A stretch of 64,000 nucleotides of DNA, taken from assembly GCA_034766995.1 (NCBI GenBank), contig CM068318.1, positions 37,669,456-37,733,455 of the forward strand, given 5' to 3'. Origin of the DNA: Acanthacorydalis orientalis (lineage: Eukaryota; Arthropoda; Insecta; Megaloptera; Corydalidae). Below are positions 1 through 11,190 of the stretch, one piece after another. The notes beneath the pieces are model-generated. The model saw only the letters and a list, made by a program, of their open reading frames with translations. It searched no databases and was not told the origin of the DNA. Positions within the stretch are counted from its first letter, which is position 1; the number at the start of each line of letters is the position of its first letter. Position numbers and translations under genes: made by a program.

Positions 1-210
1 TTTTTTGACAGTTAAATACTTTATTCACACTAGAACACATTTACACATTCACATTAGAACTGACTGCATCACGCAAGATGTTCGTTTATACTATGATTGT
101 CAGATATCTTTAGAACAACGTCGTTTGTCGCGTTCTTGCCGATTTATTCAAAATACAGTTTCCAATAATCAATCGACCGATTATCAATATATCCTTAACA
201 GCAGTTAAAT
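1..210 (-). repeat. possible 3' end of a retroposon or other repeat (minus strand)
   Basis: Read on the minus strand, the edge shows AATAAA, about 13 bases, then a run of A at the window boundary, as expected for a polyadenylated 3' end. Just inside are near-repeats of ACATTTACAC and CATTAGAAC. A short open frame on the plus strand has no recognisable product. The family cannot be named because the repeat runs off the window edge. Confidence 0.3.
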
Positions 211-791
211 TCAATTTCATAAATTCGTTTTTCACTTATCTTACAATTTGATCAGAAATATTACAATTATTGTTTATTAATCGTTTTTTTATTGTTGCTT
301 ATGAGCATTTTTTTGATAAAATACTGTTTAATAAAATATTGTTTTTAAATATTTTTGATTAAATATTAACTCATAATATCTGAAAACAAACTAAAAGCGA
401 ATCTCGATTTTGTTTCACGCACATTTTGAAAATTAGTTTATAGAGTAAGTTTCTCCAGTAGTTGTATAAAAAACAATAAGTAAACACAAAAAATACATAA
501 AGAAAATGTGTTACATGAGATAAAGATATAGAAGATGAGACGACTGTGACAATTATAGAGTAGAATATTAAATAAAAGAAATGTTGTTTATTAAAAGGAT
601 GAAAATAATTTCAATAATTCTTAAATTATCAAACAGTTCTAGCATTACTCTCAAGTCTTCTTTTAATGACTCTAAAAGATGAAAATAATAGGAACTATAT
701 AGTGTGAATGGTACACAGGAGTTCAACAACCAGACTTCGAATACACTGACTTGTTTTATTGGCTGTGTGAGGAATATGGCGTAAGTGATTG

Positions 792-822
<31 letters not shown>

Positions 823-824
823 TA

Positions 825-2170
825 GGGAAGACTGGGACTAAGTGAACCGTTTTTTAAGTCGTTTTACATTAACAAAATAAATGTGTTTCTCAAAATAAAG
901 TGAGCTATTGCACAGGTAAAACCCTTAACTACAAAAATGTGTAGGCTGTTTTAATATTCATTTTGTATTTTTCTCGTTGTTTAAGAAAAACTGAAGACGT
1001 ACAAAACTTGACATGTCAAAATTTCCGGGGCTAAGTGAACCACTATATTGAAAATTGGTTAAAAATCAAAATAAAACGTTTTTATCATGAAAAATATTTA
1101 ATATATTTCATTTAGCCTTTGGGCCATAATTTATATGTATTTTATGAAACCTTTTTTATAAATTAAGGCATGAAATAAGTACTTAGAATTGGATAACTCT
1201 AATCGACTGTTTTTTTCGGTCGTTCTCTCTTCGTGGAAGCCACTGTCAGTATGGGTTTCGAAACTACTTTCGTAAGATCCCCTTCTTTTCTTTGTTTAGC
1301 CCTCTCTTAGTCCACTGCCAGTTCCTTCATAGTAGGTGAGTCTGTGAGAACGGTGCTTGTTCACCGCTTACGTCCTTTACGAGTCTGTTATCTCGAACCG
1401 ACCCTTGAAATATGCTCAGATATTTTCTAGCGTCGATTTAAACTCCATTTTGAAAGAAGAACGAGGCGTTCCAATAGTCGCATGAACAGACTCTACGATG
1501 TTAGGCTCAGCTGTGAGAGACTTGGCAACAAAGTCAGTGGGATCAGTCCAGGCTGTGTCGAATTCGATGGTGTCAAGCAGGAATGCTCTAATCTCCGCAT
1601 CCTGTGAGTCGGCTTCATCTAATTCGTCCACGTCGAATTCCGCTATGGCGACATCGTTTAAGTCGTTGGACCCGCTCGGTTGGACGACCTCGTTTGCGTC
1701 ATTGGACCTAGCTTGACAAGTCACGACTCCGATTGGTATCTGCATCGTTGTGACCTCTGTTTCGTCCATGTGTCATATACAGTGATCCGAGAAATGATAC
1801 TTCTCCTATACTTTTTTCATCATCCCAAAGAATCGGTTAACATTTGTCCTGTTGAAGCTCGTGGCACGTACCAAACTGGTGGATACCGGCCTCCGTATGG
1901 ATACTGTTGTGTTCTTCTTGAGAAATGCTGTTAACCAATGTTTTCCGACCATGCACGCTTCTTTCCAAGACACTGGAATTGCCAAATTCAATTTCATAAC
2001 ATATTCATACGCTGAAGTCTGCATCTCTTTCGGGGAGTGGCCGAAGTTCACATCGTTGCAGTGCTCCAGATACTCAACTTATAGAAAATACAAGTTAAAA
2101 AAAATCAGAGCAAAATTAAGATCATGTTCACTTAGCCCCGGTCGCATCTGGTTCATTTAGCCCCGGATCC
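825..2170 (-). mobile_element. Tigger/pogo-like DNA transposon, internally deleted
   Basis: The ends carry inverted, duplicated copies of a GGGCTAAGTGAACC motif: about 831-848 and 1026-1041 on the left, and 2125-2140 and 2146-2166 reversed on the right. Flanking TA at 823-824 fits a pogo-type target. Inside, the minus strand encodes a CENP-B-type DNA-binding domain and part of the transposase. The element is about 1.35 kb, well short of an autonomous Tigger at about 2.5 kb. Confidence 0.7.
1416..2051 (-). pseudogene. Tigger/pogo-like transposase remnant (CENP-B HTH plus MDET motif)
   Basis: The N-terminal part (2051 to 1806) resembles the CENP-B-type helix-turn-helix of pogo/Tigger/Jerky proteins, with an AYEYVMKLNLAIPVSW stretch, a GKHWLTAFLKK stretch and TSLVRATSFNRTNVNRFF. 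The frame meets a TAG at 1806-1808 and a TGA shortly after, then continues in the same frame to MDET (first residues of the frame ending at 1769), the usual place of the first catalytic Asp. After about ten more residues the normal DDE core is absent. It is replaced by an acidic Asp/Glu-rich tail of the kind found at the C-terminus, so the catalytic core was deleted. It cannot be active. Confidence 0.65.
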
Positions 2171-2648
2171 ATATTTGAATCTTAATTATAAAAAAAATAT
2201 ATTAATATCCTAAATATGACAAAAAAATAACGGTAATGTGTTCAGGAGGCCTTAAAATTTCATAATCACTTACATTCAGAATTGTTTACAACAAACAGTT
2301 GTAAATAATTAAAAAATTCCACGAAAATAAAAATTCACTTCTGCACTGCTGAAACACTCAAAGCGTAATAAAACTAGAACCATAACATTCCAACTCTACT
2401 AAACAATGTTGGTCACGTGGGGATATTAATAGTAATCCACAGTACTAAAGGCGAGTTTATAAAACGTCTTTATCTGGATCAAAAAGCAGAGGTTCTCTTA
2501 GCTTCAGTTTCCCCTACATATTATATATATATATAATAATTATGTATGTATGTATGTATGTATGTATATATGTATATATGTATATATATATATATATCCT
2601 AATGAAGTTATGTCTAAAATAATGCGGTTCATTTATTAATCTTTAATC

Positions 2649-3098
2649 TTGTACTGTAGTGATATCTCTGATAATGAATTAGTTAATAAAGAGCTCTCTC
2701 AATTGCCTATCATTTTGAGTGCCGATTTTAATGAAAATTTTGCTTCGAAAGAAGCACAACTTTTGATTGATTTTTTAAATCAAAAATTTAATTGTGCAAT
2801 AAATAATGATCGACATGTCTCCACCACTAAACCGGGATGTACATTTGACCTTGTATTTGTTAGATATTCAGACAAATTACAATCAAAAACATTCATTTCA
2901 AACATAAGCCAAATGTCTCTTTTCTGGAAAACGAATCTACGGAAACTTCGTTATAATAAATCAAAATATTTAATAAATCGTGTAATACCCATCGAGAATT
3001 ATCTCACAGACTTAACCTGTTTCCTATCTGGTGTGTATGTAGATTTTGTGTTTTACTTCCGTAGTCTGTGGTGTAAAATGTATGGTATATTTTTTTAA
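2649..3098 (+). pseudogene. endonuclease-like fragment of a transposable element
   Basis: The peptide contains PIILSADFNENF, then HVSTTKPGCTFDLVFVRY and a KTFISNIS stretch. This fits the GDFN and TT-x-G-T-x-x-D-x-x-F pattern of exonuclease/endonuclease/phosphatase-type domains encoded by many arthropod transposable elements (Helitron or LINE associated). GDFN has become ADFN. After about residue 95 similarity fades and the frame reads into AT-rich sequence, so the 3' part is not the original protein. No start context, promoter or flanking termini were recognised. Confidence 0.45.
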
Positions 3099-3348
3099 TA
3101 TGGAATTCAGATTATTAATCGCTAGACTAAGTGTATATAAATTACAGGAATTAAATATAAAAGTGATAAATATCCTGCATATAAAATAATAGTGTTTTGC
3201 TTCTTAAATGTTCTCTTATTTTTTGATTTACCTTCATACATTGTAATTATTTTTAAGAAGAGTAAGGATATGAGACTTGTTGACTTGTGACTCATGTTAC
3301 TTTGTTGACTTGCTCTATCTTAAATATATAAGTTATTTTGCATATGTA

Positions 3349-3624
3349 CTAGGTTTGTTCGATATGCACACTGTACTTACTCTGAACTGACTCTTACATT
3401 TTATGACTTTACCGTGACTTTCTTACTCTGAACTTGTTTTTATCGAACAATATAGAGTAAGATTAGAGTAAATCATATGAATACTGGCAAGTTTGGGTGA
3501 TTTGTTCATTCGATAGCTATTATCATAAGATAGCTATTATAAAGACTCTCGAGCTAGACAGAGATGCTTACGTTACTCTAAGAAAAATCTAGAGTAGGTT
3601 CAGAGTACATATGGAACAGTCCTA
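3349..3624. mobile_element. MITE with TIRs, Harbinger-like
   Basis: The left end GGTTTGTTCGATATGCACAC and the right end, reversed, GACTGTTCCATATGTACTC are imperfect inverted repeats, with further inverted sub-motifs (TTACTCTGAAC) inside. CTA flanks both ends, a possible 3-bp target duplication. The size is about 270 bp and there is no coding capacity. The PIF/Harbinger assignment rests on the GG-x-x-TGTTC end and the 3-bp target. Confidence 0.55.
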
Positions 3625-4794
3625 CACTGTTGTATAATTCAAAAACAAGTAAGCACTTTGCATATGTATATAATCTTTTCGGCTAACAATTCCGTCCCTG
3701 TGTATAAGTTAGGTAAAATTTCAAAAGATATTATAATTGTCATAATGTGTCTCTTTGTCCTTGCGAACAGTATCACAGCATGCACGTTCGTTCGTTTTCG
3801 TTGTACATGCGCTTCCGAGAACATTGACTGCAACTATTGCAAAAACTTGTGCATTGTAATTACAGTCGTGTGTTTACCTGACAGATTAAAAATCTGAATA
3901 CCTACCTGAATGTACGAAATCTCACGTACTGCTTTCGATATTTACTCTCTATCCACTGTTACGTTCAGTTGTAATGCGAGTTTTGTTGCAACAGACGCTT
4001 CGACGATGGGATATTGATCGATTTTTAAATCAACATCGGTCTGAAATTGAATATCATTAAATAATATCCACCTCAGTGGTATTATAATTATTTAATAAAG
4101 ATTATATTTGATTATATATATAATATTAAATTTATTGATAGCGTGTAATTAGTTTAAATTACATTTTGTTGTCATATACGTATACATAAAATTACATTAA
4201 ATATACTGTCTCACTTCTCCAACACAGGTATGTCAATTAGTATGAATAGAGATAGAGTTCATACGAATACTTTTAATCAATTCGTAATAAGTGATTTTAA
4301 CCAACAAGGGAGACACGATTATGTAATAACAGGATTTTATCAGTGACACTGATATTTTTGACATAAGTATGATTAATTAGAATTTTAATTAAATGAAGTT
4401 GAGTACATGAAAAAAAACTTGTAATATATGTAATTTGTTCAAATTGTTGATGAATAATGTTAGTCAAATGAATTATACTGAAATTATTTTTTTGTCTGTT
4501 TACTCGTCTATGAATTCATTTGATGTGTAACTTTCTGTAATTTAACAAATTAAATTTATAATAATCTAAATTAAACATAAAACATACACACCAGAATGAT
4601 CAAATGGTATCGGAGTTCATTTTATTAAAACACCATATAGAAAAAATTTTTATCTCGAGTTTTCAAAACTGTAGTGAGATACAAAAATTATACATACTTT
4701 TATCTATATATTTGGATGAAAATAATATCATATCTTTCATTTTTGTATTAACTCTTCCAATATACACAATAACTAACAAGAAATGACTGTCCAG

Positions 4795-4925
4795 TCCGAG
4801 AAAATTTTCACTCATTTTACAAAACATGAAGAAATTCTGATCAAAAATTTTCAATAAATAATAATTTATGAATTTTGATTGTTGTTTGTGCACATTTCTT
4901 ATTGTCATTGGTATTGAAACGTGCT
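4795..4925. repeat. fold-back family F1, partial copy
   Basis: Shows the F1 signature of CTGATCAAAAATTTTCAATA, a TTTTGATTGTTGTTTGTGCA-like stretch, and a short inverted arm. F1 is my label for an unnamed repeat with about ten copies in this window. Confidence 0.5.
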
Positions 4926-5479
4926 TAAAAATGATTTTGTAGTTTATGAAAAATGTTTTTGTAGTTTATGAAATCAAAAAGAGTTCGATAAAGAGTTTAA
5001 TTCTAATAAATCGTAGCTTTTTTTGCCAAGTACTATTAAAAATTGAATGTTTTGATGTTTTTATGGTTGTGTAAAGTGTGCTGAAATGAAATAATAAAAT
5101 CTGTAATTAGATTTTTTCAAAGTCGAGCACAAGTGATGTCGAAATGTTAATAAATTGAACAAGAGAGAAAAAATAGTAACAATAATTTGTTTCTCAATGA
5201 CAAATTTATCTTTTTATTCAAAATAATTAATAATCAATTAATAAACGTCTTTGAAAACAAAGTTGGTTTATGGAAGAGTGAAAAATTCATTTAAGAAATT
5301 AAATTTAGTCACAAGATTAAAACATTATTTGAATATCGACTTTCGAGTTAGACACCTGAGCAGGTATCAGAATTTAAAAATTAAAATAACACATTCAATT
5401 ATGATTTATTTTGTAATTTAATCTAAAATTCTTTTTGCGTGGCAGTTTTTTAAAAAATCATTATATAAGGGTGATTTCA

Positions 5480-5880
5480 AAAGTTCACAGCCTAAAATAT
5501 AAGTGCCGGTAATATTTTAAATATTTGTAAGACATTACAAAGCGATTTGTATCTTATACATAACCTCAAAGTCTATAATTAATGTGTCAAGAAGTTTGTT
5601 GCAAATATCAATTTAAATAAAGCTCTTTTTGTGCCTTTGTTGGAATGGATTCAGTTAAACAACGTGCGGTGATAAAGTTTTTTGTCAAAAAAAGGTTTAA
5701 GGCTAACAGAAATCTTTAATGAGATGAAAAATGTACTTGGTGATAGTGTAACTTCGTATACAATTATAAAAAAGTGAAGAGCTGAATTTAAATGTGTCCG
5801 TGCAAGCTTAGAATGTAACCTGCCTAGTGGACGTCCAAAAACTGCAACTTTTAAAAACATTTCAATATCGATATCATCTT
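5480..5880 (+). pseudogene. mariner transposase N-terminal fragment
   Basis: From 5645 the plus strand reads MDSVKQRAVIKFFVKKRF. This is the opening helix-turn-helix of a mariner transposase (V-K-QRAVIKFF pattern). After it the frame shifts and stops occur, although later pieces in other frames still resemble the family (an SGRPKTAT-like stretch near 5825-5850). No DDE core remains. The 5' leader from about 5470 shows a GGTGATTTCAAAAGTTCACA end that may be the TIR. Confidence 0.55.
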
Positions 5881-5904
5881 ATTTAGAGCACCAGTGTACA
5901 GAGT

Positions 5905-6085
5905 ATTATAAGAAACAGATTTTTCTGTATCTTAATGCACTGAAGATGATAGAATCTCCATCTAAATCCATATAAGAAATAATAAACATTGATTTTTAAT
6001 GATTTATTGAACATTTTTTCAGAAGTTGTTTTTGAGATTTGTGCGGTGAAAAAAGATAATTCATTTGTGATGTTAAAATATCATA
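5905..6085. repeat. fold-back family F1, partial copy
   Basis: Contains CAGATTTTTCTGTATC, GATGATAGAATC, and TTTAATGATTTATTGAACAT followed by TTTCAGAAGTTG and a GTGCGGTGAAAAAAG-like end, matching other F1 members. Confidence 0.5.
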
Positions 6086-6294
6086 GTATTGGAATAAATT
6101 CTTTTACTTTTTATTAATCTTAACAAATTACCAATTATATTTTGAAATAAAGAACTTAATTATTTAACGTTTCACACCATAATTTAAAATTTCAAATTAC
6201 TGAAATTAAGAAAAATAAATAGCGGTCTGAAAAATAAATAAAATAATCAACTCAACGCACAGATCTAGTCAATAGGTCTGTTATTTCATAATGT

Positions 6295-6600
6295 GCAACT
6301 ATCTATTATCAGCAATCGTCACACAATGATAATAACAGTGCGTACAGAGACCTACCCCTACGGTGCGTGTAATGGAAGAAAACCACAAAGTAGGGTCCAC
6401 AAATAAGACGACAACAATAACAGTAGCCGGAATTTGGTGTATTGGGACGGTACTAAGGGTCGTGCCGAGGGTGTGCGCCCCGTTGCGCAGTACATAGGAC
6501 TGTTGTAACCCCCCGACGGGTTTCGGTGCGTCGCATAGCGTGTACATCGTGCACAATGTTGTCGACACTATTTTTATCCACACCCAGCGTTTACAATTTA
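6295..6600. other. GC-richer non-repetitive island, unknown function
   Basis: About 300 bases with many CpGs (for example GTGCGCCCCGTTGCGCAG near 6471) in an otherwise AT-rich region. The open frames are short and match nothing I recognise. It could be a regulatory block, a non-coding exon or an unrecognised element. Confidence 0.4.
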
Positions 6601-6889
6601 TTATTATTATCTCGTTTGGTTCAATTATTGCATATTTAACTGTTTTTTAACATGTACGTGATTTATGTTTTGATAATTTTCCAGTTTTTTTAAATACATG
6701 TTTCTTAAAACAGTTATATATGTTTTTTAAAAAAATATTTTCTGTTCTATGATTTTTTTTTTATAAATTGACACCGTTGTTAGCCCGATGACTTTTTTAA
6801 TGTTTCACCTTAACTAAAAATGATAATGAAATATTATATGGTTGTTACAAATAGAAACAATACAGTCTTAAAAAGGGGTAAAACTAATT

Positions 6890-6977
6890 TCTAGTAAAAT
6901 TCTGAAAAGAAGAGAAAGAAAAACATTTAAACGAAAAAATTATTAACTATTCAAATCCCTTCATTCTTTTTGCGCTA

Positions 6978-6980
<3 letters not shown>
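6890..6980 (+). repeat. 3' tail repeat shared with 36745-36835
   Basis: The AAAATTCTGAAAAGAAGAGA stretch, a CAAATCCCTTCATTCTTTTT stretch and the GCGCTACTCTGTGTATATA end closely match the segment at 36750-36835. It looks like a truncated copy of the same element tail. Confidence 0.55.

Positions 6981-7044
<64 letters not shown>
6981..7044. repeat. (TA)n microsatellite
   Basis: About 64 bases of TA. It directly follows a GCGCTACTCTGTGTATATA tail that also occurs at 36820-36835, the presumed end of a LINE-related repeat. Confidence 0.95.
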
Positions 7045-7051
<7 letters not shown>

Positions 7052-7371
7052 GTACATATGAATATAAAAATGTAATATTTATCAACGTCTTTGACAAACA
7101 ATTCTGACAAAAACGATTAGCAATGGTAATCACCTCGATTAAAAGCTGATTGACTGATGTTTATTTGCATTAAAAGTACAATGTCCTAATACAAAAGGTT
7201 TATAATACATAAAAAAATCACTACGGCAAAAAATATATTACTTTTATAAAATATTATTCATGTGAATGTTCTATTAGAATTTTATATTTCCATTATAAAT
7301 AATTCATACTTATTTCTGTGTTTAAAAAAACAATATGTCAGGACAAGTTAAGAAGTATAAAGACATTTAAA

Positions 7372-7764
7372 AAGTAAAAAAGTCTTATTCTACATACAGG
7401 ACTTTTATTAAGGTCATTTTTTTTACAAAATCTCTTCTGAGTTCTATGCACATAGTCTTAATCATACTTGATGTATTTCGTTCTGGAAGAAAGTTTTTAG
7501 ACTATTTCACGGCCACGTTTGTAGCGTACTAATGACTTTCTAATCAAAAGAGAAATTTTTGAAAAGTATTGTGAGGACAGACGTTTCTTAATATAGTTCA
7601 TTCATATAGTACAAGAGTAGATGCATGAACGACTAAAAATTTTCTTTTGAGATAGTCCAGAAGCTGATTGAGTGTTGGACTAAATGCATAGAAATTTAAG
7701 AAGATTATATAGAAAAATGACCTTAATAAAAATCCTATATGCAGAGTGAGACTTTCTTATTTCT
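7372..7764. mobile_element. MITE with long terminal inverted repeats
   Basis: The left arm (AGTCTTATTCTACATACAGG, then ACTTTTATTAAGGTCATTTT) pairs with the right arm reversed (a TCACTCTGCATATAGGATTT-like stretch, then TTATTAAGGTCATTTTTC). Arms are about 55 bases and the element is about 390 bp with no coding capacity. Probably a Tc1/mariner-superfamily MITE. Confidence 0.6.
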
Positions 7765-8001
7765 TAAATATCATTTTATTATTTAAAATTTCTTCCTATA
7801 AAAAAGTTTATATACAATACTCTATCTGATATTAATTTATACATATAAGATAAGGGAAGTTATAAATTGACGTGTCTTCTTCCCTTACTGCTCTACAAAA
7901 TAATTAGAATATAAGTTATTTATTATTATTAAAAGTGAGGTTAGCATTAAACAGAATGGAATATAAAGCATATTAGAATAAAGATTACTGAACACTAATC
8001 A

Positions 8002-8038
<37 letters not shown>

Positions 8039-8247
8039 TTAGATTTCTTTCAATTGACAGAATTATCATTGCGTTTTATCTTTTTTCTAATTACATAACG
8101 TAAGACAAATGAAAAACTATTTAAATCACATAAAAATGGATTTGTTTTTATATTTCTGAGACTAAAGTTACTTATTTGTATAAAAATGGTTATTTTTAAA
8201 TGAAAAATAATAATATTCTTGCTTTTTAATTTATTTTTTTGTAAACA

Positions 8248-8287
<40 letters not shown>

Positions 8288-8559
8288 TAAGGCTTCCATT
8301 TGCATTGTTAATTGGTACCAAAAACTGCTGACGCAAATCGAAATAATCTATTGCATAGTATTTCTATAGGACTTTTTTTAAATCGTTTCATCTAAATGAA
8401 TAATGCATATCATGAAAACTGAAAATCAAGCCAAAATAAAATGCATGATGATTAAAATTTAAAAAAATAATCTTTTATTCATCGTAATAAATAAAATTAG
8501 CCAAACAAAAGTATTATGAAATTTATTTGTACATTAAATGTATATGATAAATATTTTTT

Positions 8560-9110
8560 ATTCTGAACTGGAAGATGAATCTGTGTCCATTGCTGGCGAC
8601 CGGACTTGGTTAATTAAAAATTTATCTCAAGTTTGTTGAATTCCCACAACCTTTTTACTCAATAAATTTGTTTGTAGCAATTTACGGCTTTCATCCACAG
8701 TTCTTGCCACTCTTGAACTTCGTTCTTCATTAGAATCATCAGATGAAAGAATGTCCATTACATCTGATATCAATTGCATTGCTTTCGAAATGACTAGTGG
8801 TTAATTTTCTTTCTTCTGGTATCAGTCTGTATCAGTCTCATCCATCACATGTTTTAAATCCATATTAATCAAGTCTTCGTTATTCAGTTCTTCGTCCCGG
8901 GATTTAATCACCTCGTTGATATCGTCCTCTTCCATACTTGAAAATTTGCTTCTCTGGCCGTCTCAGCAAGTCCTCTATGAACCCTGTGCACTTCATCCAC
9001 ATCCGAATATTTGGATATGTATTCAGGCCATATTTTGTGCCTATTTCCATTCATGCATGACGGTTTTATTTCCTTCCACGATTGGCCGTTTTCAATGGCC
9101 ATCATGATAT
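8560..9110 (-). pseudogene. Tigger/pogo-like transposase C-terminal remnant
   Basis: From 9105 the minus strand reads MMAIENGQSWKEIKPSCMNG and IWPEYISKYSDVDEVH. This is the region after the DDE core where Tigger/pogo proteins have an Ala-Trp... leader and acidic linker. Further on, in interrupted frames, come an EELNNEDLINMDLKHVMDET-like stretch and a VQEWQELWMKAVNCYKQIY-like stretch, typical of the C-terminal tail. Several stops and frame changes are present. No N-terminal or catalytic part lies next to it; a (TA)n run begins at 9115. Confidence 0.55.
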
Positions 9111-9112
9111 TA

Positions 9113-9144
<32 letters not shown>

Positions 9145-9149
<5 letters not shown>

Positions 9150-9437
9150 TTGTTATTCAACCTTTTCTCTCCACATCTGTTGAGCAACTAACTTAACAGT
9201 ATAATTTCATTTTTACATTTGTATAATGACTATTATTCTTATCTAAACACTTTTTATAAACTATTCTATTATAAATATAATATAGATGTAACTCATAATA
9301 ACGATAAAAAGACAAATTAAGTGGGGAATTACTCAAAAAATGAAAAAAGTAAATGAATTACCGAAAAAATTAAAAATAATTCCATAACGCAAACGAGGTC
9401 TTGGTATATATATATATATATACACACCAAGACCTCG
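9145..9437. repeat. 9-kb repeat block, copy a
   Basis: First of three copies of an about 260-290 base AT-rich block whose landmarks are CCTTTTCTCTCCACATCTG, GAGCAACTAACTTAACAGTA, TTCATTTTTACATTTGTATA and AAAAATGAAAAAAGTAAATG. It ends in a hairpin in which CGAGGTCTTGG and CCAAGACCTCG flank a TA run. Confidence 0.75.
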
Positions 9438-9439
9438 AA

Positions 9440-9562
9440 TTGTATGAGTGAATTAAGCTTCTACATAAAGTATTAAAAAACGAAGCAAAAATTAAAAAAA
9501 TCATGTTGACTTAATTTTTGCGTCGTTTTTTTATATTTTTATCTGAAAGATGAAATTGAACC
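9440..9562. mobile_element. fold-back MITE family F2, copy 1
   Basis: A near-palindrome: the left arm has GCTTCTACATAAAGTATT and ACGAAGCAAAAATTAAAAA; the right arm has TAATTTTTGCGTCGTTTTTT and ATCTGAAAGATGAAATTG. The centre is ATCATGTTGAC. Related copies lie at 10380-10502, 40810-40890 and 58908-59104. Confidence 0.65.
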
Positions 9563-9582
9563 ACACACACACAGATATATAT

Positions 9583-9839
9583 ATATATATATAATTGTAT
9601 ATAATCCTTTCCTCTCGAAATCTGGTGAGCAACTAACCTAACGGTATAAATTAATTTTTACATTTGTATATTTTATATATAATGAATATCATTATTGTCT
9701 AAACACCTTTCATCAACTGATATATTATAAAGATAATAAAGATGAAAAGAAAAATTAAATGTGGAGTTATTCAAAAAATGAAAAAAGTAAATGAATTACC
9801 GAAAAAATTAAAAAAAATTCCATAACGTAAATGAGGTCT

Positions 9840-9842
<3 letters not shown>
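9583..9842. repeat. 9-kb repeat block, copy b
   Basis: Closely matches copy a, sharing GAGCAACTAACCTAACGGTA, TTTTTACATTTGTATATTTT and GTAAATGAATTACCGAAAAA, and ends with AATGAGGTCTTGATG before a (TA)n tract. Confidence 0.75.

Positions 9843-9900
<58 letters not shown>
9842..9900. repeat. (TA)n microsatellite
   Basis: About 58 bases of TA between repeat block b and a unique segment. Confidence 0.95.
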
Positions 9901-9901
<1 letters not shown>

Positions 9902-10318
9902 CGGCCAAGCTACAGACACCAATAAACGATATACGGTATCGGTGTGTGAGAGAGTGTCGTTATAGTAGTATGTTTAAGCGACAATCGGATGTTAATTGTT
10001 GAATATTTTTATTTTAAATTGTTGATTGTTGAATATTTTTATTTTATTTTTATTTTTTTTTATTGTTTGTTGTTCGAATGAAAAATATGTCTGTGAATGT
10101 AGACTGTCAATGAGTGTCGAAACCGTATTGAAAAAGGAAAGGGATTACTTGTTGCGGGATCAATGAGTTCGGATGTAGGACAGACGTGATAAAAAACAGA
10201 AGTTTCATTTGTTTTTCGTTTCGGTTAAAAGATTAATGAAAACTAATATACTGCATTATTATAAACTTCAATGGCGTTTAATTTAACCTGACTTCTGCCA
10301 CTGCCGCTGTGCACTCCA
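9901..10318. other. unique, GC-richer segment, unknown
   Basis: Begins GCGGCCAAGCTACAGACACC and includes a short direct repeat of TGTTGAATATTTTTATTTTA (about 9999 and 10029). No open frame or known motif. It is bracketed by (TA)n and by repeat blocks. Confidence 0.4.
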
Positions 10319-10320
10319 AC

Positions 10321-10367
<47 letters not shown>

Positions 10368-10379
10368 CACACACATCAA

Positions 10380-10502
10380 TTTATATGAGTCAATTTAGGC
10401 TTCCACATAAAAGTATTAAAAAATATCACAAAAATTAAAAAAAATCATGTCGACTTTTAATTTTTGCGTCGTTTTTTAATACTTTCATCTGAAAGCTTAA
10501 AT
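10380..10502. mobile_element. fold-back MITE family F2, copy 2
   Basis: Arms TTTAGGCTTCCACATAAAAG and TACTTTCATCTGAAAGCTTA, with AAAATTAAAAA and TTAATTTTTGCGTC pairing inside and ATCATGTCGAC at the centre. It precedes repeat block c exactly as copy 1 precedes block b. Confidence 0.65.
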
Positions 10503-10526
10503 TGAATCACACACACACATATATAT

Positions 10527-10758
10527 ATATATATGTAATTGTTTATACACCTTTTCTCTTCACATCTGATGAGTAATTAACTTAACGGTATAAATTCATT
10601 TTTACATTTGTATATTTTATGTATAATGATTATTATTCTTGTCTAAACACCTTTTATGAACTGATCTTTATTTCATAATAAAGGCAAATTTAATGAGGAA
10701 TTATCAAAAAAATCTAAAAAGTTAGTTAATTATCAAAAAAAAATTCATAACAATGCAA

Positions 10759-10770
<12 letters not shown>
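10527..10770. repeat. 9-kb repeat block, copy c
   Basis: Shares CCTTTTCTCTTCACATCTGA, AACTTAACGGTATAAATTCA and TTTTTACATTTGTATATTTT with copies a and b, is slightly shortened, and ends in a (TA)n tract. Confidence 0.7.
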
Positions 10771-10793
<23 letters not shown>

Positions 10794-10939
10794 TTATACA
10801 CATGCACATTAATTTTTAAGCATATTTTATGTGTATAAAATTTGTAACTCGGCACGAATTGTCTATATCAAACCATAGAAACTGACAAAGTAATTTACAT
10901 AAGAGCTACACTTGCCGCTGAATTTATACAGATATTCAA

Positions 10940-11190
10940 TAGAGAGGTGTTATATAAATGTGTATCATTTCGTATTCAGTTGTGCTGTAGACATCGTTTT
11001 AATTTGAACAAAATTACATGACGTCTCCACTACTATTCGTGTACCGTTCGTTTAAAGCAGTCTATTGCACAAAATTCTACTGATTAGAACGTACGAGTTT
11101 CGACGAAACACATTTTCTATAGAAGTGACTGAAATTGTTTGCAACAATAACGATGGGAATTGAGAGAGAACGTTTCACAAACAAGTAAGA
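10940..11190 (+). promoter_or_regulatory. candidate core promoter and first exon with donor
   Basis: TATATAAA begins at 10951 and TTCAGT at 10975-10980, placing the initiator A at 10978 with TATA near -27. A CAA|GTAAGA splice-donor-like site follows at 11185. The segment is less AT-rich than its surroundings and not repetitive. It could be an upstream non-coding exon of otd, 17 kb from the coding exon. TATA-like strings are frequent in AT-rich DNA, so this is a weak call. Confidence 0.25.
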
